A stretch of 64,000 nt of DNA from Bacteroidota bacterium (lineage in GTDB: Bacteria > Bacteroidota > Ignavibacteria > UBA10030 > UBA8401). Made by a program: the position numbers and the translations under genes. Every line of letters begins with the position of its first letter. Within the stretch, counting starts at the first letter, position 1. The notes under the pieces are model-generated. The model searched no databases and was not told the DNA's origin. It saw only the letters and a program-made list of their open reading frames with translations. The stretch is from the NCBI GenBank assembly GCA_035506275.1, contig DATJPT010000019.1, forward strand, positions 422,231 to 486,230, read 5' to 3'. Positions 52,400-60,757 of this stretch are shown one piece after another.

Positions 52400-52972
52400 T
52401 TATCTATTTGCCTCTGGCAGCCGACGACCTAACGAGTCCCATGCAATGGATTTCAATGGCACGCCATGATAGTATTTATCGACTTCCTCTGACCGCTTGC
52501 TGCCGGACTGGTACCAGCTTTCAAGCACTCTCGCGCTATCGAAATTGTTCAGACCAAACCTCGTTTTTATCTTGCCGTCAGGGTAAAGTTCCAATACGTG
52601 AATGTAATAATCACGCAAGAAGCGAATCGACTTCGTGATCTTCCCATCGACTGACGTGTTTGTAAAAGTGTCTATTTTAGATTCCCTGAGAGTTATTGAC
52701 TTCAGACCACCCGTGGAATAATAGGTACGTGTAGAGATCAGCATGACACTGTCCATCGGGATAAAGTAAGTTTGGCCCATCACGCTCCCGTCATCATAAA
52801 AAGCCTGGACTTTGATTGGAAGAAGCTGTCTTCGATATACCTCTTGGCGGATGCCTCCTGTACCCTCGTAATTGGCAGTGATTATTTCGTGTGTAATTCC
52901 CTCACCGGAGTTGTCCACAGGTTTGCAGGTGAGGAACATAAGCGATGCAAGGACTGGAGCGAGGTATCTCAT
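52400..52972 (-). CDS. lipoprotein (cassette), unknown function
   Basis: 190 residues, AGGAGGAGAT overlapping the start region. Lipobox LMFLTC. YDDGSVMGQTYF, YSTGGLKSITLRES and LYPDGKIKTRFG recall the MORN/YwqK-like repeats seen in exported antitoxin-like proteins. No partner toxin found. Confidence 0.65.
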   Translation of the reverse strand: MRYLAPVLASLMFLTCKPVDNSGEGITHEIITANYEGTGGIRQEVYRRQLLPIKVQAFYDDGSVMGQTYFIPMDSVMLISTRTYYSTGGLKSITLRESKIDTFTNTSVDGKITKSIRFLRDYYIHVLELYPDGKIKTRFGLNNFDSARVLESWYQSGSKRSEEVDKYYHGVPLKSIAWDSLGRRLPEANR

Positions 52973-53023
52973 ATCTCCTCCTGGATGTGCCGGGATCTTA
53001 TCTTAGTACCAAGATGTCGTGCG

Positions 53024-53206
53024 CCCTAACGTGCCGTGGCTGCGCTGCGGCGGCATGAAGCCAGTTCCATATAGAATGTTGCGCGGACGTGACGGCTTGT
53101 GACTTCTTGTACCGCGTACCGCCGCGAAGCGCAAAGCTAGCAGCTGGATCTGTCAGTGAGCGCTTTTCGCCATCACGCTCTGCGTGACGTAAGCGACTGG
53201 TTAGCC
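53024..53206 (-). repeat. attC-like site 15
   Basis: 183 bp; low box CCCTAAC, high box GTTAGCC; arms GTGGCTGCGCTGCGG and AAGCGACTG. Confidence 0.75.
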
Positions 53207-53223
53207 CGCAACGGATTGTTGAG

Positions 53224-53772
53224 CTATTTGTCAGCCAAATACTCTTCAACATGTTTAGTTAAGAAATCGTAGAAGTCAGCGATGAAGGCTGAATGCTTCA
53301 CTCGAACCCTGAACTTGCTGTCGATAATAACAGTCGATGGATTGAGTTCTAGGTTGAATGCCTTCATTGTTGCGCTTCCGCTGTCGTAGGCAAAGGGTAA
53401 ATCGTACGGTGTACCTGCCGGAATGAAGAGGAAACTGGATCTCTTTGAGCTCGCGAAATTTTTGGCCCTTTCTAACGTTTCCCACCCCGAATTAACGCAA
53501 TAGAGAACGACTTTCGGATTGTTCTTGTATTGCTGGTAGAACTTCTCCAATTGAGGCATTGACTTCTTGCAGGGGTTGCAATCTGAGCTCCAGAAGTCGA
53601 GCACGATGACTTTACCTTTGAGGTCCTTGGAGGAGACCTCTTGATCGGCGAGGGTGGCGAATTTGAACTCTGGTGACATCTGCATTGAATCTGATTGACA
53701 ATGCCCCCTCTGTGCCGAGATGAGCGTTGACAAGGCAAAGTAGAATAAGCAAGAGAGAAGATTAGTTCTCAT
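53224..53772 (-). CDS. TlpA/ResA-like thioredoxin-fold protein (cassette), exported
   Basis: 182 residues from the ATG at 53770-53772 (GAAGGA upstream). Signal peptide LLSCLFYFALSTLISAQ. Redox site VLDFWSSDCNPCKKSMPQLEKF with CNPC in place of the common CxPC, then VVLYCVNSGWETLER and the cis-Pro strand LNPSTVIIDSKFRV. A periplasmic dithiol-disulfide exchange protein, here carried in a cassette. Confidence 0.85.
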   Translation of the reverse strand: MRTNLLSCLFYFALSTLISAQRGHCQSDSMQMSPEFKFATLADQEVSSKDLKGKVIVLDFWSSDCNPCKKSMPQLEKFYQQYKNNPKVVLYCVNSGWETLERAKNFASSKRSSFLFIPAGTPYDLPFAYDSGSATMKAFNLELNPSTVIIDSKFRVRVKHSAFIADFYDFLTKHVEEYLADK

Positions 53773-53828
53773 AAATGATATCCTTCGACACTGTTGACAA
53801 CCGTTTCGTTCCAACTGAATGCGCTGCG

Positions 53829-53939
53829 GCCTAACAGCCCGGAACTAAGCTGCGGCAACGCACAGCCATTTCCGTGCAGACTATATGCGCACCGCATTCG
53901 CCGGCAACTGGTTCCATCAGTTTGAGCCGCCGGTTAAGC
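53829..53939 (-). repeat. attC-like site 16
   Basis: 111 bp, shortest well-kept copy: GCCTAAC low box, GTTAAGC high box, arms GGAACTAAGCTGCGG and TTTGAGCCGCC. Confidence 0.75.
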
Positions 53940-53950
53940 AACATCCGGAT

Positions 53951-54610
53951 CTATTTTAGAACTACGCCCCACTCGGCAACGACAAACCCGTTTCGCTTGA
54001 ATATAGGAATCGATGGGGTCATAAGTTGTGCCTCATTACTCTCTGAACCCTTGATCACGTAAAATAGTCGGAGGATATTGTCAGGTACGGGAGAGACATC
54101 TAACTGAATGACTTTTTGAATGTCACCCGCAAATTGTGGATAGATAAAATAGAAAGTATGATCTGAAAGTCTAGGGATCCAATATGAGATAAAATCAGTT
54201 TCTTCTTGTTCGCTGAATCCGATCTTAAGAAGATTGTTCCTAAAGAAAGATACCAGCGTGTCTCTGCTTACCACCCAACCAGAATTGTATTGATACTCGT
54301 CCGGAGTGTGAGCCTCGTAAATGAGATAATCGTATTGTTGGTCGATTTTGCCGGAAGAGTCTACCTCAACCCGCCATCCGTTCATGTACGGTGGTTCCGA
54401 TTGAACTATTGATCCCCCTAACGGAAAGACGAGCTTTACTGACAGCGTGGTTGTAGTTTGAGGATACAGATAAATATTAGGTTCGTAGACGCCTACTGTG
54501 TCTTTTGCAGGTGTATTCGGAGGTTCGGTTGGGCTCTTCTTACAGCCTGCGATAATAGAGAGGAATAATCCGAGCATCATTGAAAGGCTAATGAGGATCA
54601 GAGTTTTCAT
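53951..54610 (-). CDS. lipoprotein with IYLYP-type domain (cassette)
   Basis: 219 residues. Lipobox LSIIAGC. The mature part opens with YEPNIYLYPQTTTTLSVKL, a motif found at the start of a family of uncharacterised exported proteins (KPVIYLYP type), and continues with WRVEVDSSGKID and DYLIYEA. Ends in FVVAEWGVVLK. AAGGAGG precedes the start by 14 bp. Confidence 0.75.
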   Translation of the reverse strand: MKTLILISLSMMLGLFLSIIAGCKKSPTEPPNTPAKDTVGVYEPNIYLYPQTTTTLSVKLVFPLGGSIVQSEPPYMNGWRVEVDSSGKIDQQYDYLIYEAHTPDEYQYNSGWVVSRDTLVSFFRNNLLKIGFSEQEETDFISYWIPRLSDHTFYFIYPQFAGDIQKVIQLDVSPVPDNILRLFYVIKGSESNEAQLMTPSIPIFKRNGFVVAEWGVVLK

Positions 54611-54635
54611 TTGAGCAGGACCTCCTTCCGTGTTG

Positions 54636-54764
54636 CCTAACAGAACGGAGCTATGCTGCGGCGACGTACAATCGGTTCCGCGTGGACTTTGCGCGGACGT
54701 GACAGTTGTTCATTTCAGATTCTTTTGACTTTCGCGCGGCGATGATGCTGACCGCTGGTCAGGC
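54636..54764 (-). repeat. attC-like site 17
   Basis: 129 bp; perfect GCCTAAC low box, GTCAGGC high box. Lacks the GTCCC/GGGAC hairpin. Confidence 0.75.
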
Positions 54765-54778
54765 TGCAAAAGCGACGA

Positions 54779-55450
54779 TCAGTATTTGATTACCTTGAAA
54801 AACGAATGCTTGAGTAGCACTGTTTTGGGAAAACCATAGGCGCTTAAATCTCCTGAAGAATCAACGAGGGTAAGAACAATGTTCTCCAATGTCACATTCA
54901 TATCAACAGTATGCCCCGGATTTGTGTACGGGCAGGGTACATGTTTATTGATTCCAATTCTTCCGGTTGTAGTAGGAACCCATTGTAATTGTCTATCTGC
55001 GGTTGTGATAACGTTAGAATATACTGCCCACGGAGATGTCATTGAGTTTGAGGGGGTAAGGCCTACTTCAACAACCGAAGTGTCTATCGAAGACTTGTTT
55101 GACAAATCGACATACCTAAATGAGTCCGGTGGGAAACTACAGTTGGCATTCCGGAAATATACTTGCATATAGAAGTGAATAAAGTCGGACGGCCAATCGG
55201 TTTGGTTGTATGTATCTATCTTTGGTCCGAATCCCTTGAATGACTCACTAAATCCACCAAACGACCATTGATTGACACGCGAAAATGTGTAGTCAACATT
55301 GGAAACCTGCAAAGTGATTCCAGCCAAGCTTGTAGTATCGATCAGGGCGGTGTTATCTGCTGTCTTATTTTCTGAAACTGGAGAATTGTCTTTTGATTTG
55401 TTGCAGGAGACAAAGGAAAGAGCAATAAGTATGATTAGAACGTATTTCAT
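54779..55450 (-). CDS. lipoprotein (cassette), unknown function
   Basis: 223 residues, GGAGGATAC before the ATG. Lipobox LSFVSC. DUF4352-like features: GITLQVSNVDYTFS, HFYMQVYFRNANC, VLLKHSFFKVIKY. Probably an immunoglobulin-like beta-sandwich on the outer or inner membrane. Confidence 0.65.
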   Translation of the reverse strand: MKYVLIILIALSFVSCNKSKDNSPVSENKTADNTALIDTTSLAGITLQVSNVDYTFSRVNQWSFGGFSESFKGFGPKIDTYNQTDWPSDFIHFYMQVYFRNANCSFPPDSFRYVDLSNKSSIDTSVVEVGLTPSNSMTSPWAVYSNVITTADRQLQWVPTTTGRIGINKHVPCPYTNPGHTVDMNVTLENIVLTLVDSSGDLSAYGFPKTVLLKHSFFKVIKY

Positions 55451-55491
55451 GTATCCTCCGGAGTTTGTAGTACTAATGCAGGTCTATTGCC

Positions 55492-55666
55492 ACCTAACCT
55501 ACCGCAGCTATGCCGCGGCATCATGCAGTTAGTTCCATGTAAAATGCTGTGCGGACGTGACGGCTGTTCATTTCAGTTTTATTGATCTTTCGCGCGGCGG
55601 AATCGTCGACGGCTGGTTCCGTCAGTCCCGCAGGGATCCCCTTGGGACTTGAGCCGCTGGTTAGGT
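55492..55666 (-). repeat. attC-like site 18
   Basis: 175 bp, one of the best copies: ACCTAAC low box, GTTAGGT high box, arms GCAGCTATGCCGCGG and GGGACTTGAGCCGC. The stop TAA of the next gene is formed by the high box itself. Confidence 0.82.
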
Positions 55667-56167
55667 GACGGACGTTTTGTTATGTAACTCTTTTTTCAAC
55701 TGTTTCAATAGGAATTGTACAGCATTTTCTAATTCTTCAAATGCCTGATTGAATTGACGAATCGCTCGTTTACTATGTGTTACTTCCTGGAGTTCGAGGA
55801 GTTGAGCCTCGAAATCCAAATAACCGTAAGTTACAAGTTTCTTTCGTTTCTGACGCAGGAACTCCCGCAAAGTCGTCTTTCCTATCCTTCGGTTTAGTGC
55901 GTTTTCAACGGGATTGAGCAAGTGTTCAAGATGCATAGGGGATAGGAGTCTGAAAAACAAGCCACCCTCTTTATGTGAACTGTTATTTTTGGTGATAAAC
56001 ATCGTTATGGTTAAATGCAGAAGAGCAACAATGTTGATGTCTCCGGAGATGGGGTTGTAGACTGCCACTGGCGAATTGCAAGCATAAAGAAACATTCGGC
56101 AATGCCGAACTAAGCGCTTTAAGGAATTTGCGCGATCTTCCTTTTTCGAGTATATGCTGTCTTTCAT
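55661..56167 (-). CDS. hypothetical helical protein (cassette)
   Basis: 168 residues from the ATG at 56165-56167; the R' box of site 19 supplies an AGGTGG element 6-7 bp upstream that may act as ribosome site. Basic, helical C-terminal half (LREFLRQKRKKLVTYGYLDFEAQLLELQEV, FEELENAVQFLLKQLKKEL). The TAA stop lies within the R'' box of site 18. No family recognised. Confidence 0.65.
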   Translation of the reverse strand: MKDSIYSKKEDRANSLKRLVRHCRMFLYACNSPVAVYNPISGDINIVALLHLTITMFITKNNSSHKEGGLFFRLLSPMHLEHLLNPVENALNRRIGKTTLREFLRQKRKKLVTYGYLDFEAQLLELQEVTHSKRAIRQFNQAFEELENAVQFLLKQLKKELHNKTSVT

Positions 56168-56174
56168 TTCCGCC

Positions 56175-56324
56175 ACCTAAAGTGCCGCGCCTAGGCCGCG
56201 GCAAGGTGCATTAGGTTCTCTGTAGGCTGTGTGAGCGGTGGATGAGACCTTGTCCAATAAAACCTCTTATTTGTGCACCGCAAAGCTGACGGCTGGTTCC
56301 CTCAGCTTGAGCCGCTGGTTAGGC
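56175..56324 (-). repeat. attC-like site 19
   Basis: 150 bp; low box ACCTAAA, high box GTTAGGC; arms GCGCCTAGGCCGCGG and TTGAGCCGC. Confidence 0.72.
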
Positions 56325-56526
56325 AGCAAAAGGATGGAAGTTGACCTGTGCACTTTGTCAGATTAAGACTGCTTTTAGAATTGTCCTGATTGTTAACATA
56401 GCTCCCAACTATGATTGCCAGGTAAGTTCCCGTAGGAACATAGTACCACTTTCTTGCGGTTATTGCAATGAGGTAAATCCGATTGCTTGTAGATTCGCTT
56501 CTTTTGCAAATCCAATCAACAACCAA
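56302..56526 (-). CDS. short protein of the duplicated small cassette, copy B
   Basis: Up to 74 residues (TTG start at 56524-56526). The middle part ARKWYYVPTGTYLAIIVGSYV and NLTKCTGQLPSFC is conserved in copy A at 45.2 kb in the same frame; about 34 of 47 aligned residues agree by eye. The frame ends inside attC-like site 19. No domain recognised. Confidence 0.4.
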   Translation of the reverse strand: MVVDWICKRSESTSNRIYLIAITARKWYYVPTGTYLAIIVGSYVNNQDNSKSSLNLTKCTGQLPSFCCLTSGSS

Positions 56527-56576
56527 AATTCTTGCCTATGAAACTGTTATTTATCTCTGTTGCTTGCCTTTTTACT
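56325..56576 (-). repeat. small cassette, copy B
   Basis: 252 bp between sites 19 and 20, similar over most of its length to 45216-45466. Both are complete cassettes with an attC-like site on each side, so the pair arose by duplication or repeated capture of related cassettes. Confidence 0.72.
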
Positions 56577-56751
56577 GCCTAACGTACCGTGGCTAAGCTG
56601 CGGAAACGCGCAGCCAGTTTCTTGTAGAATGTTGAACGGACGTGATGGCTGTTCATTTCAGTTTCTTTTGTCTTTCGGGCGGCGACATCGTCGACGACTG
56701 GTTCCGTCAGTCCCGCAGGGATCCCTCTGGGGCTTGCGCCGCTGGTTAGAT
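56577..56751 (-). repeat. attC-like site 20
   Basis: 175 bp; GCCTAAC low box and GTTAGAT high box, arms GTGGCTAAGCTGCGG and GGCTTGCGCCGC. Contains the GTCCC hairpin unit. Confidence 0.82.
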
Positions 56752-56757
56752 TGCACG

Positions 56758-57390
56758 CTAGATTCCGACTAATATGCCGCACGAGCCTTGCGTGCTTCTA
56801 ATATAGGTATTTCCTGTTGCCTCCTTGCTTAGGCTGACAAGGTCATACGAATATTTAACATCGACAAAGATCGATACAGCGTCATCGAGATGGTAGGATA
56901 GTCCGAGACCCAAGTTAAGATCGAAGTCTGTTCTCCTAGCATCGTTTGACCAGCCCACGGTATATGCTGGCCCGCCGAATCGATCGTCAACATACGAAGC
57001 GGAATTTAGAAATCCGCATGTTCCACCGACCATGATGTAGGGTCCCAAACTGTAGATTGGAAATTCCTTTTTGAGAGAGACCGAGAGCTGAGTAAACTCG
57101 TAGTTGAATTCGATGTCCGGACTGCTTGATTCAAGATACTGATGAACCAGCCACGGAATAGTCTTTTTGACATAGGACAGGCCTCCAATGACATAAAGTT
57201 CGTCGAGCAATTTGGATTGGACGAGGAGGCCGATATTGGGGCCTAATCCAGTTCCGTAGACATTCCCGGGGGTAGGCTTGATATCGTAGTTTGACCAATT
57301 AATGCCTCCTTGCAAGCCAACCATTGTTTGAGCGAGGCAAGAAGCAGTGAGGAGAAGTAGGCTTAATGATAGTTTGAGTAGAGTCGTAAT
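56758..57390 (-). CDS. outer-membrane beta-barrel protein (cassette), possible ATT start
   Basis: 210 residues. The first ATG (57322-57324) lies after a full signal peptide encoded upstream in the same frame (LLKLSLSLLLLTASCLAQ), so the true start is earlier. The best candidate is ATT at 57388-57390, 7 bp after AAGGAA. The mature part (VGLQGGINWSNYD, VKKTIPWL, LGLGLSYHLDDAVSIFVDVKYSYDL) is a porin-like barrel of the OMP_b-brl type. Stop lies 6 bp from site 20. Confidence 0.65.
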   Translation of the reverse strand: MTTLLKLSLSLLLLTASCLAQTMVGLQGGINWSNYDIKPTPGNVYGTGLGPNIGLLVQSKLLDELYVIGGLSYVKKTIPWLVHQYLESSSPDIEFNYEFTQLSVSLKKEFPIYSLGPYIMVGGTCGFLNSASYVDDRFGGPAYTVGWSNDARRTDFDLNLGLGLSYHLDDAVSIFVDVKYSYDLVSLSKEATGNTYIRSTQGSCGILVGI

Positions 57391-57407
57391 ATACGTTTCC
57401 TTGTGTG

Positions 57408-57582
57408 GGCGAACGTACCGCGGCTAAGCTGCGGCAACGTATGGCCAGTTCCATGTAGAATGTTGCGCGGTCGTGACAGTTGTTCATTTCAGTCTCTTAG
57501 ATCTTTCGCGCGGCGCATTTGCTGACGGCTGTTTCCGTCAGTCCCGCAGGGATCACATTGGGTCTTGAGCGACTGGTTAGGG
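57408..57582 (-). repeat. attC-like site 21
   Basis: 175 bp; low box GGCGAAC (altered from GCCTAAC), high box GTTAGGG; arms GCGGCTAAGCTGCGG and GGTCTTGAGCGAC. Confidence 0.78.
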
Positions 57583-57592
57583 GGTAATTGCT

Positions 57593-60379
57593 TCACTTAA
57601 GTAGAATAAATTTTTTGGTCTGAACGTATGCATCGGCCTGCAACCGATAGAAGTACACTCCGCTCGCCAGGCCTGAACCGTCGAATCTCACGGAGTATGT
57701 TCCGGGAGCTTTGACCTCATTGACCAGTACCCTAACCTCGCGGCCAAGAAGGTCATAGACGACAAGCTTCACATGTGATTGATTCCGTACTCCGATATCC
57801 GCTATCCGAAAGGCTATTGTTGTCACAGGATTAAACGGATTTGGATAGTTCTGCAAAAGTAAATATGTGCTTACAGTTGTTGAAACACCAGCTTGTTCCT
57901 CCCGAACTGATACAAGTGTTGTATCACCGTACACCACTCCGTCGATCAATGCGGCAGCGAGGGTACCCGTTGAGGATGTGTAGGAGTCATTCATCCTTGA
58001 GGATTCGTCGTCGGTATACGATGCTGGTCCTATTCCATCCACAGTTGTGGAAGAGTTCGTTTGCGCCCATTCCGGATCACTGTTGTATGATTCCCCCCAT
58101 TGCTGGGAGGATCGAAAGCCCCCCCACTGGTCATTTGATCCTACTATTACAAAATCAGTCGTCTGAATTTTCAAAGGAGGTAACCATGATGAGTCTGCCG
58201 TCACCAGTCTGTTGAAGAGCGTCCCCTGAAACCCCGGCGCCGAGGATGAAACCAATAATGTGGTATCACACCGCCACAATTCAAAGGAATGAGACGTTGT
58301 GTCCGGGACGGAAGCGACTTGAAGAATTTTCCACACCTGTGCGCCAATCGTCGTATCACCGATTACTCTTTTTTGTGTGGTGTAGTCCCAGGTCGATGTT
58401 TGACCTTGTGTTTCATGGAGACTGTGGTATTTGTATGCCCATGTGTTGCCCAGTGAGAGCGAGACGATCCTGTTGAACGCGGAACCGGTTCCTCGAAGAG
58501 GCACAGCAGTAAGGGAATGTGCTCCTTCGGTTGCAATAAAGAGTGTGTCGTAGAAAAATCGTTGCAAAGTAGGATGGAAAGCAAGGGGAAGACGATAGGT
58601 GGCGTGACCGGTCATAACATTTGGAATTGCACCTTGTGCGGCACTGAAGGTTGATGTGCGCGTGTAGATTGTGTCGATTCTGAGCGGACTGCGATATGGA
58701 TTGGTAAGGAATAGACTCCCTGAAGACGTGCTATCGACCTTCGCTTGGATGAAGTCAATGTCCTTTGGAGCAACAACAAGGTCAGCATAGTTTACCAGCG
58801 CGGCCACAGCTCCGACACCCTGGATTGCATTGCCGTAAACCCGTAATGTGTCATGTGCGTTCTGTGCGCCAGTGGACGTGCAAAAGACTGTGACCTCAAG
58901 GCTATCACCATATGAGAGTGACAAAGGGAACGAGATCGGTGCGAAAGTAAATTCCCTGGATGAGAGGCCCAATGAATCAACACGGAGAGGACTTAGTGAA
59001 CTGCTCCTGATGGTTAGTCCCATCATACCGCTGGTTCCCTGATTCAAGGGTCCGAAATCCAGTAGACTCGTTGACAATATCATGGAGGGGTACGGGCATA
59101 TCCCTTGTACTGGGACACGGAGTTCATCATCTGTTACATTGAATATCCGGAGGGTGTCCGCAAAACTCCCATAACTCTTCGGAGTAAATGCCACCGTGAT
59201 GACACTGCTGTTGTTGGCCGGAATACTTATAGGCAGAGGAGTGATGGCTCCGAACGCCGTTGAATTGGTCCAGACAGCAATGAGTGAAATCGTAGTTGAT
59301 GTCGGATTGGATATGGTCAGTTGCAGGTTCCTGGAGTTATTCACCCCCACTGGCCCGAAATCCTGCAACGGGCCTGGAACCGGCATTAATTTCCCCCTGT
59401 AGAGATAACTGCCGTCTCCGCCGCAATAGTAGAACTGGTTTTTGTCCGTCGCGGCATGGAACTCAGTTGGTCCGTCGATCGGTTTTAAGGTCACGCCGTC
59501 GTCATCTGAAAATAGCATTGTTCCTTTGCCTGGCGAAAACAACTGCGAGATAATGAAGTCTCCATCACGATCAGTTACAATAGCTGCTGATCCGAATCCG
59601 CTAAATTTCGTTTCCCAGGTTCGAGCTGTTGCGGTGGATCGAAGAATGCCTCCGAAGGTTTCGCCAGAATTATTCAGGAATCCAGTGTACCATATGAGAA
59701 AGGCGCCATGCTGATTCGCAGCGAATGTGACGGGTGTGACGACTGACCCGGCTATGCTTCCAGAATCGAGGGTCCAGGTCTTCCCACCGTCCATTGAGCG
59801 GGTAATATTTCTATTGTACGCCGATGCAGCAATGAGCTGCCCTCCGGGCGTTTCGGCTACAAGGAAACAGTTCCTAAACCATTCATCATTCCGGTAATTC
59901 CAGGTATTGCCCCCGTCAGTAGAATAATAGAGCCAACCGGCTGCTGCAAAGAGAGTCCCAGTTTTAGACGGGCATATCGATTCGATCGGGTAGGGGAGAG
60001 TGGCGATTTTCACCCATTGAGTTCCATCATTCGTGCCGCGGTATAATTCACCGCTGGGCGTTCCAAGGTATATGTTTCCTGAGTCATCCGCCATAAGCGA
60101 TCGGGGAAGCTCTGGGGAATCAGTGGAAACAGGCAGAACAATATCCCATGATGCTCCCGCATCACTCGAGCGCATGATGCCCGCCTCGTACGCCAACGTG
60201 AAGACCGATGAGCTTTTCGGACTTACCGTCACGGCCATGATCTGATATGGCGTAACAGTCTCCCATTGCATCGGGATCCGTCTGAACGAAAGCTGGGCAA
60301 AAAGGCTCGTTGCAAAGATCAGTGAAGTCAATATTACTAAATAGTGTGGTCTTGTCGTCTTCATAGTTGGTTTCAACAT
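57593..60379 (-). CDS. large T9SS cargo protein with BNR propeller and ASH-type domains (cassette)
   Basis: 928 residues (ATG at 60377-60379 or 15 bp later), signal peptide LVILTSLIFATSLFAQ. Residues ~40-330 form Asp-box/BNR blades (MRSSDAGASWDIVL, YSTDGGNTWNYRN, RSMDGGKTWTLDSG). Residues ~340-640 hold three ASH/choice-of-anchor Ig-like domains (DFGPVGVNNSRNLQLTISNP type). A ~150-residue region follows, then the type IX sorting domain (LLLQNYPNPFNPVTTIAF ... TKKFILLK). A surface or secreted protein; at 2.8 kb unusually long for a cassette gene. Confidence 0.88.
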   Translation of the reverse strand: MLKPTMKTTRPHYLVILTSLIFATSLFAQLSFRRIPMQWETVTPYQIMAVTVSPKSSSVFTLAYEAGIMRSSDAGASWDIVLPVSTDSPELPRSLMADDSGNIYLGTPSGELYRGTNDGTQWVKIATLPYPIESICPSKTGTLFAAAGWLYYSTDGGNTWNYRNDEWFRNCFLVAETPGGQLIAASAYNRNITRSMDGGKTWTLDSGSIAGSVVTPVTFAANQHGAFLIWYTGFLNNSGETFGGILRSTATARTWETKFSGFGSAAIVTDRDGDFIISQLFSPGKGTMLFSDDDGVTLKPIDGPTEFHAATDKNQFYYCGGDGSYLYRGKLMPVPGPLQDFGPVGVNNSRNLQLTISNPTSTTISLIAVWTNSTAFGAITPLPISIPANNSSVITVAFTPKSYGSFADTLRIFNVTDDELRVPVQGICPYPSMILSTSLLDFGPLNQGTSGMMGLTIRSSSLSPLRVDSLGLSSREFTFAPISFPLSLSYGDSLEVTVFCTSTGAQNAHDTLRVYGNAIQGVGAVAALVNYADLVVAPKDIDFIQAKVDSTSSGSLFLTNPYRSPLRIDTIYTRTSTFSAAQGAIPNVMTGHATYRLPLAFHPTLQRFFYDTLFIATEGAHSLTAVPLRGTGSAFNRIVSLSLGNTWAYKYHSLHETQGQTSTWDYTTQKRVIGDTTIGAQVWKILQVASVPDTTSHSFELWRCDTTLLVSSSAPGFQGTLFNRLVTADSSWLPPLKIQTTDFVIVGSNDQWGGFRSSQQWGESYNSDPEWAQTNSSTTVDGIGPASYTDDESSRMNDSYTSSTGTLAAALIDGVVYGDTTLVSVREEQAGVSTTVSTYLLLQNYPNPFNPVTTIAFRIADIGVRNQSHVKLVVYDLLGREVRVLVNEVKAPGTYSVRFDGSGLASGVYFYRLQADAYVQTKKFILLK

Positions 60380-60456
60380 TTAAAAACATTTCTCAGGAAT
60401 GTCGCAAGACATCCAGAAACATTGTGCGAACTGTTGGAGGAGGGAGTCGTTATCAC
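60373..60456 (-). CDS. possible leader peptide overlapping the T9SS cargo gene
   Basis: GTG at 60454-60456 preceded at 6 bp by AGGAGG encodes 27 residues (VITTPSSNSSHNVSGC...) and ends in TGA that overlaps the next ATG as ATGTTGA. The spacing suggests translational coupling to the 928-residue protein. The small size makes a chance frame possible. Confidence 0.35.
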   Translation of the reverse strand: MITTPSSNSSHNVSGCLATFLRNVFKC

Positions 60457-60553
60457 AGTTCGCCTCCTTACAGGTAGAGCTTCTATGAATTGGGTTAGGA
60501 AATGCTGCCTGCACGAAAACAAAGATTGAATAATTTCCTCCTTTTATGAATCA

Positions 60554-60584
60554 CAAATTTAGCGTAGAAGGATTAAGCTTTCAA
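60554..60584 (-). promoter_or_regulatory. candidate Bacteroidota-type promoter within a cassette
   Basis: On the minus strand TTG (60582-60584), 20 bp, then TAAATTTG (60554-60561), matching the TTG / TAnnTTTG pattern known for the Bacteroidota primary sigma factor. It sits between the R' box of site 22 and the T9SS cargo gene, in the only cassette with a leader longer than 200 bp. Confidence 0.4.
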
Positions 60585-60597
60585 TATGGACATTGCC

Positions 60598-60751
60598 ACC
60601 TAACGTACCGCGGGTAAGCTGCGGCGACGTGTTGTTAGTTCCATGTAGAATGTTGCGCGGACGTGACGGTCGTTCATTTCAGTCTCCTTTTGGCTTTAGC
60701 GCGGCACATTCGCCGACAGCTGGTTCCGTGAGCGTGAGCCGTTGGTTAGGC
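60598..60751 (-). repeat. attC-like site 22
   Basis: 154 bp; ACCTAAC low box, GTTAGGC high box; arms GCGGGTAAGCTGCGG and GCGTGAGCCGTTG. Lacks the ~22-bp GTCCC/GGGAC hairpin unit. Confidence 0.82.
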
Positions 60752-60757
60752 GGCGTG

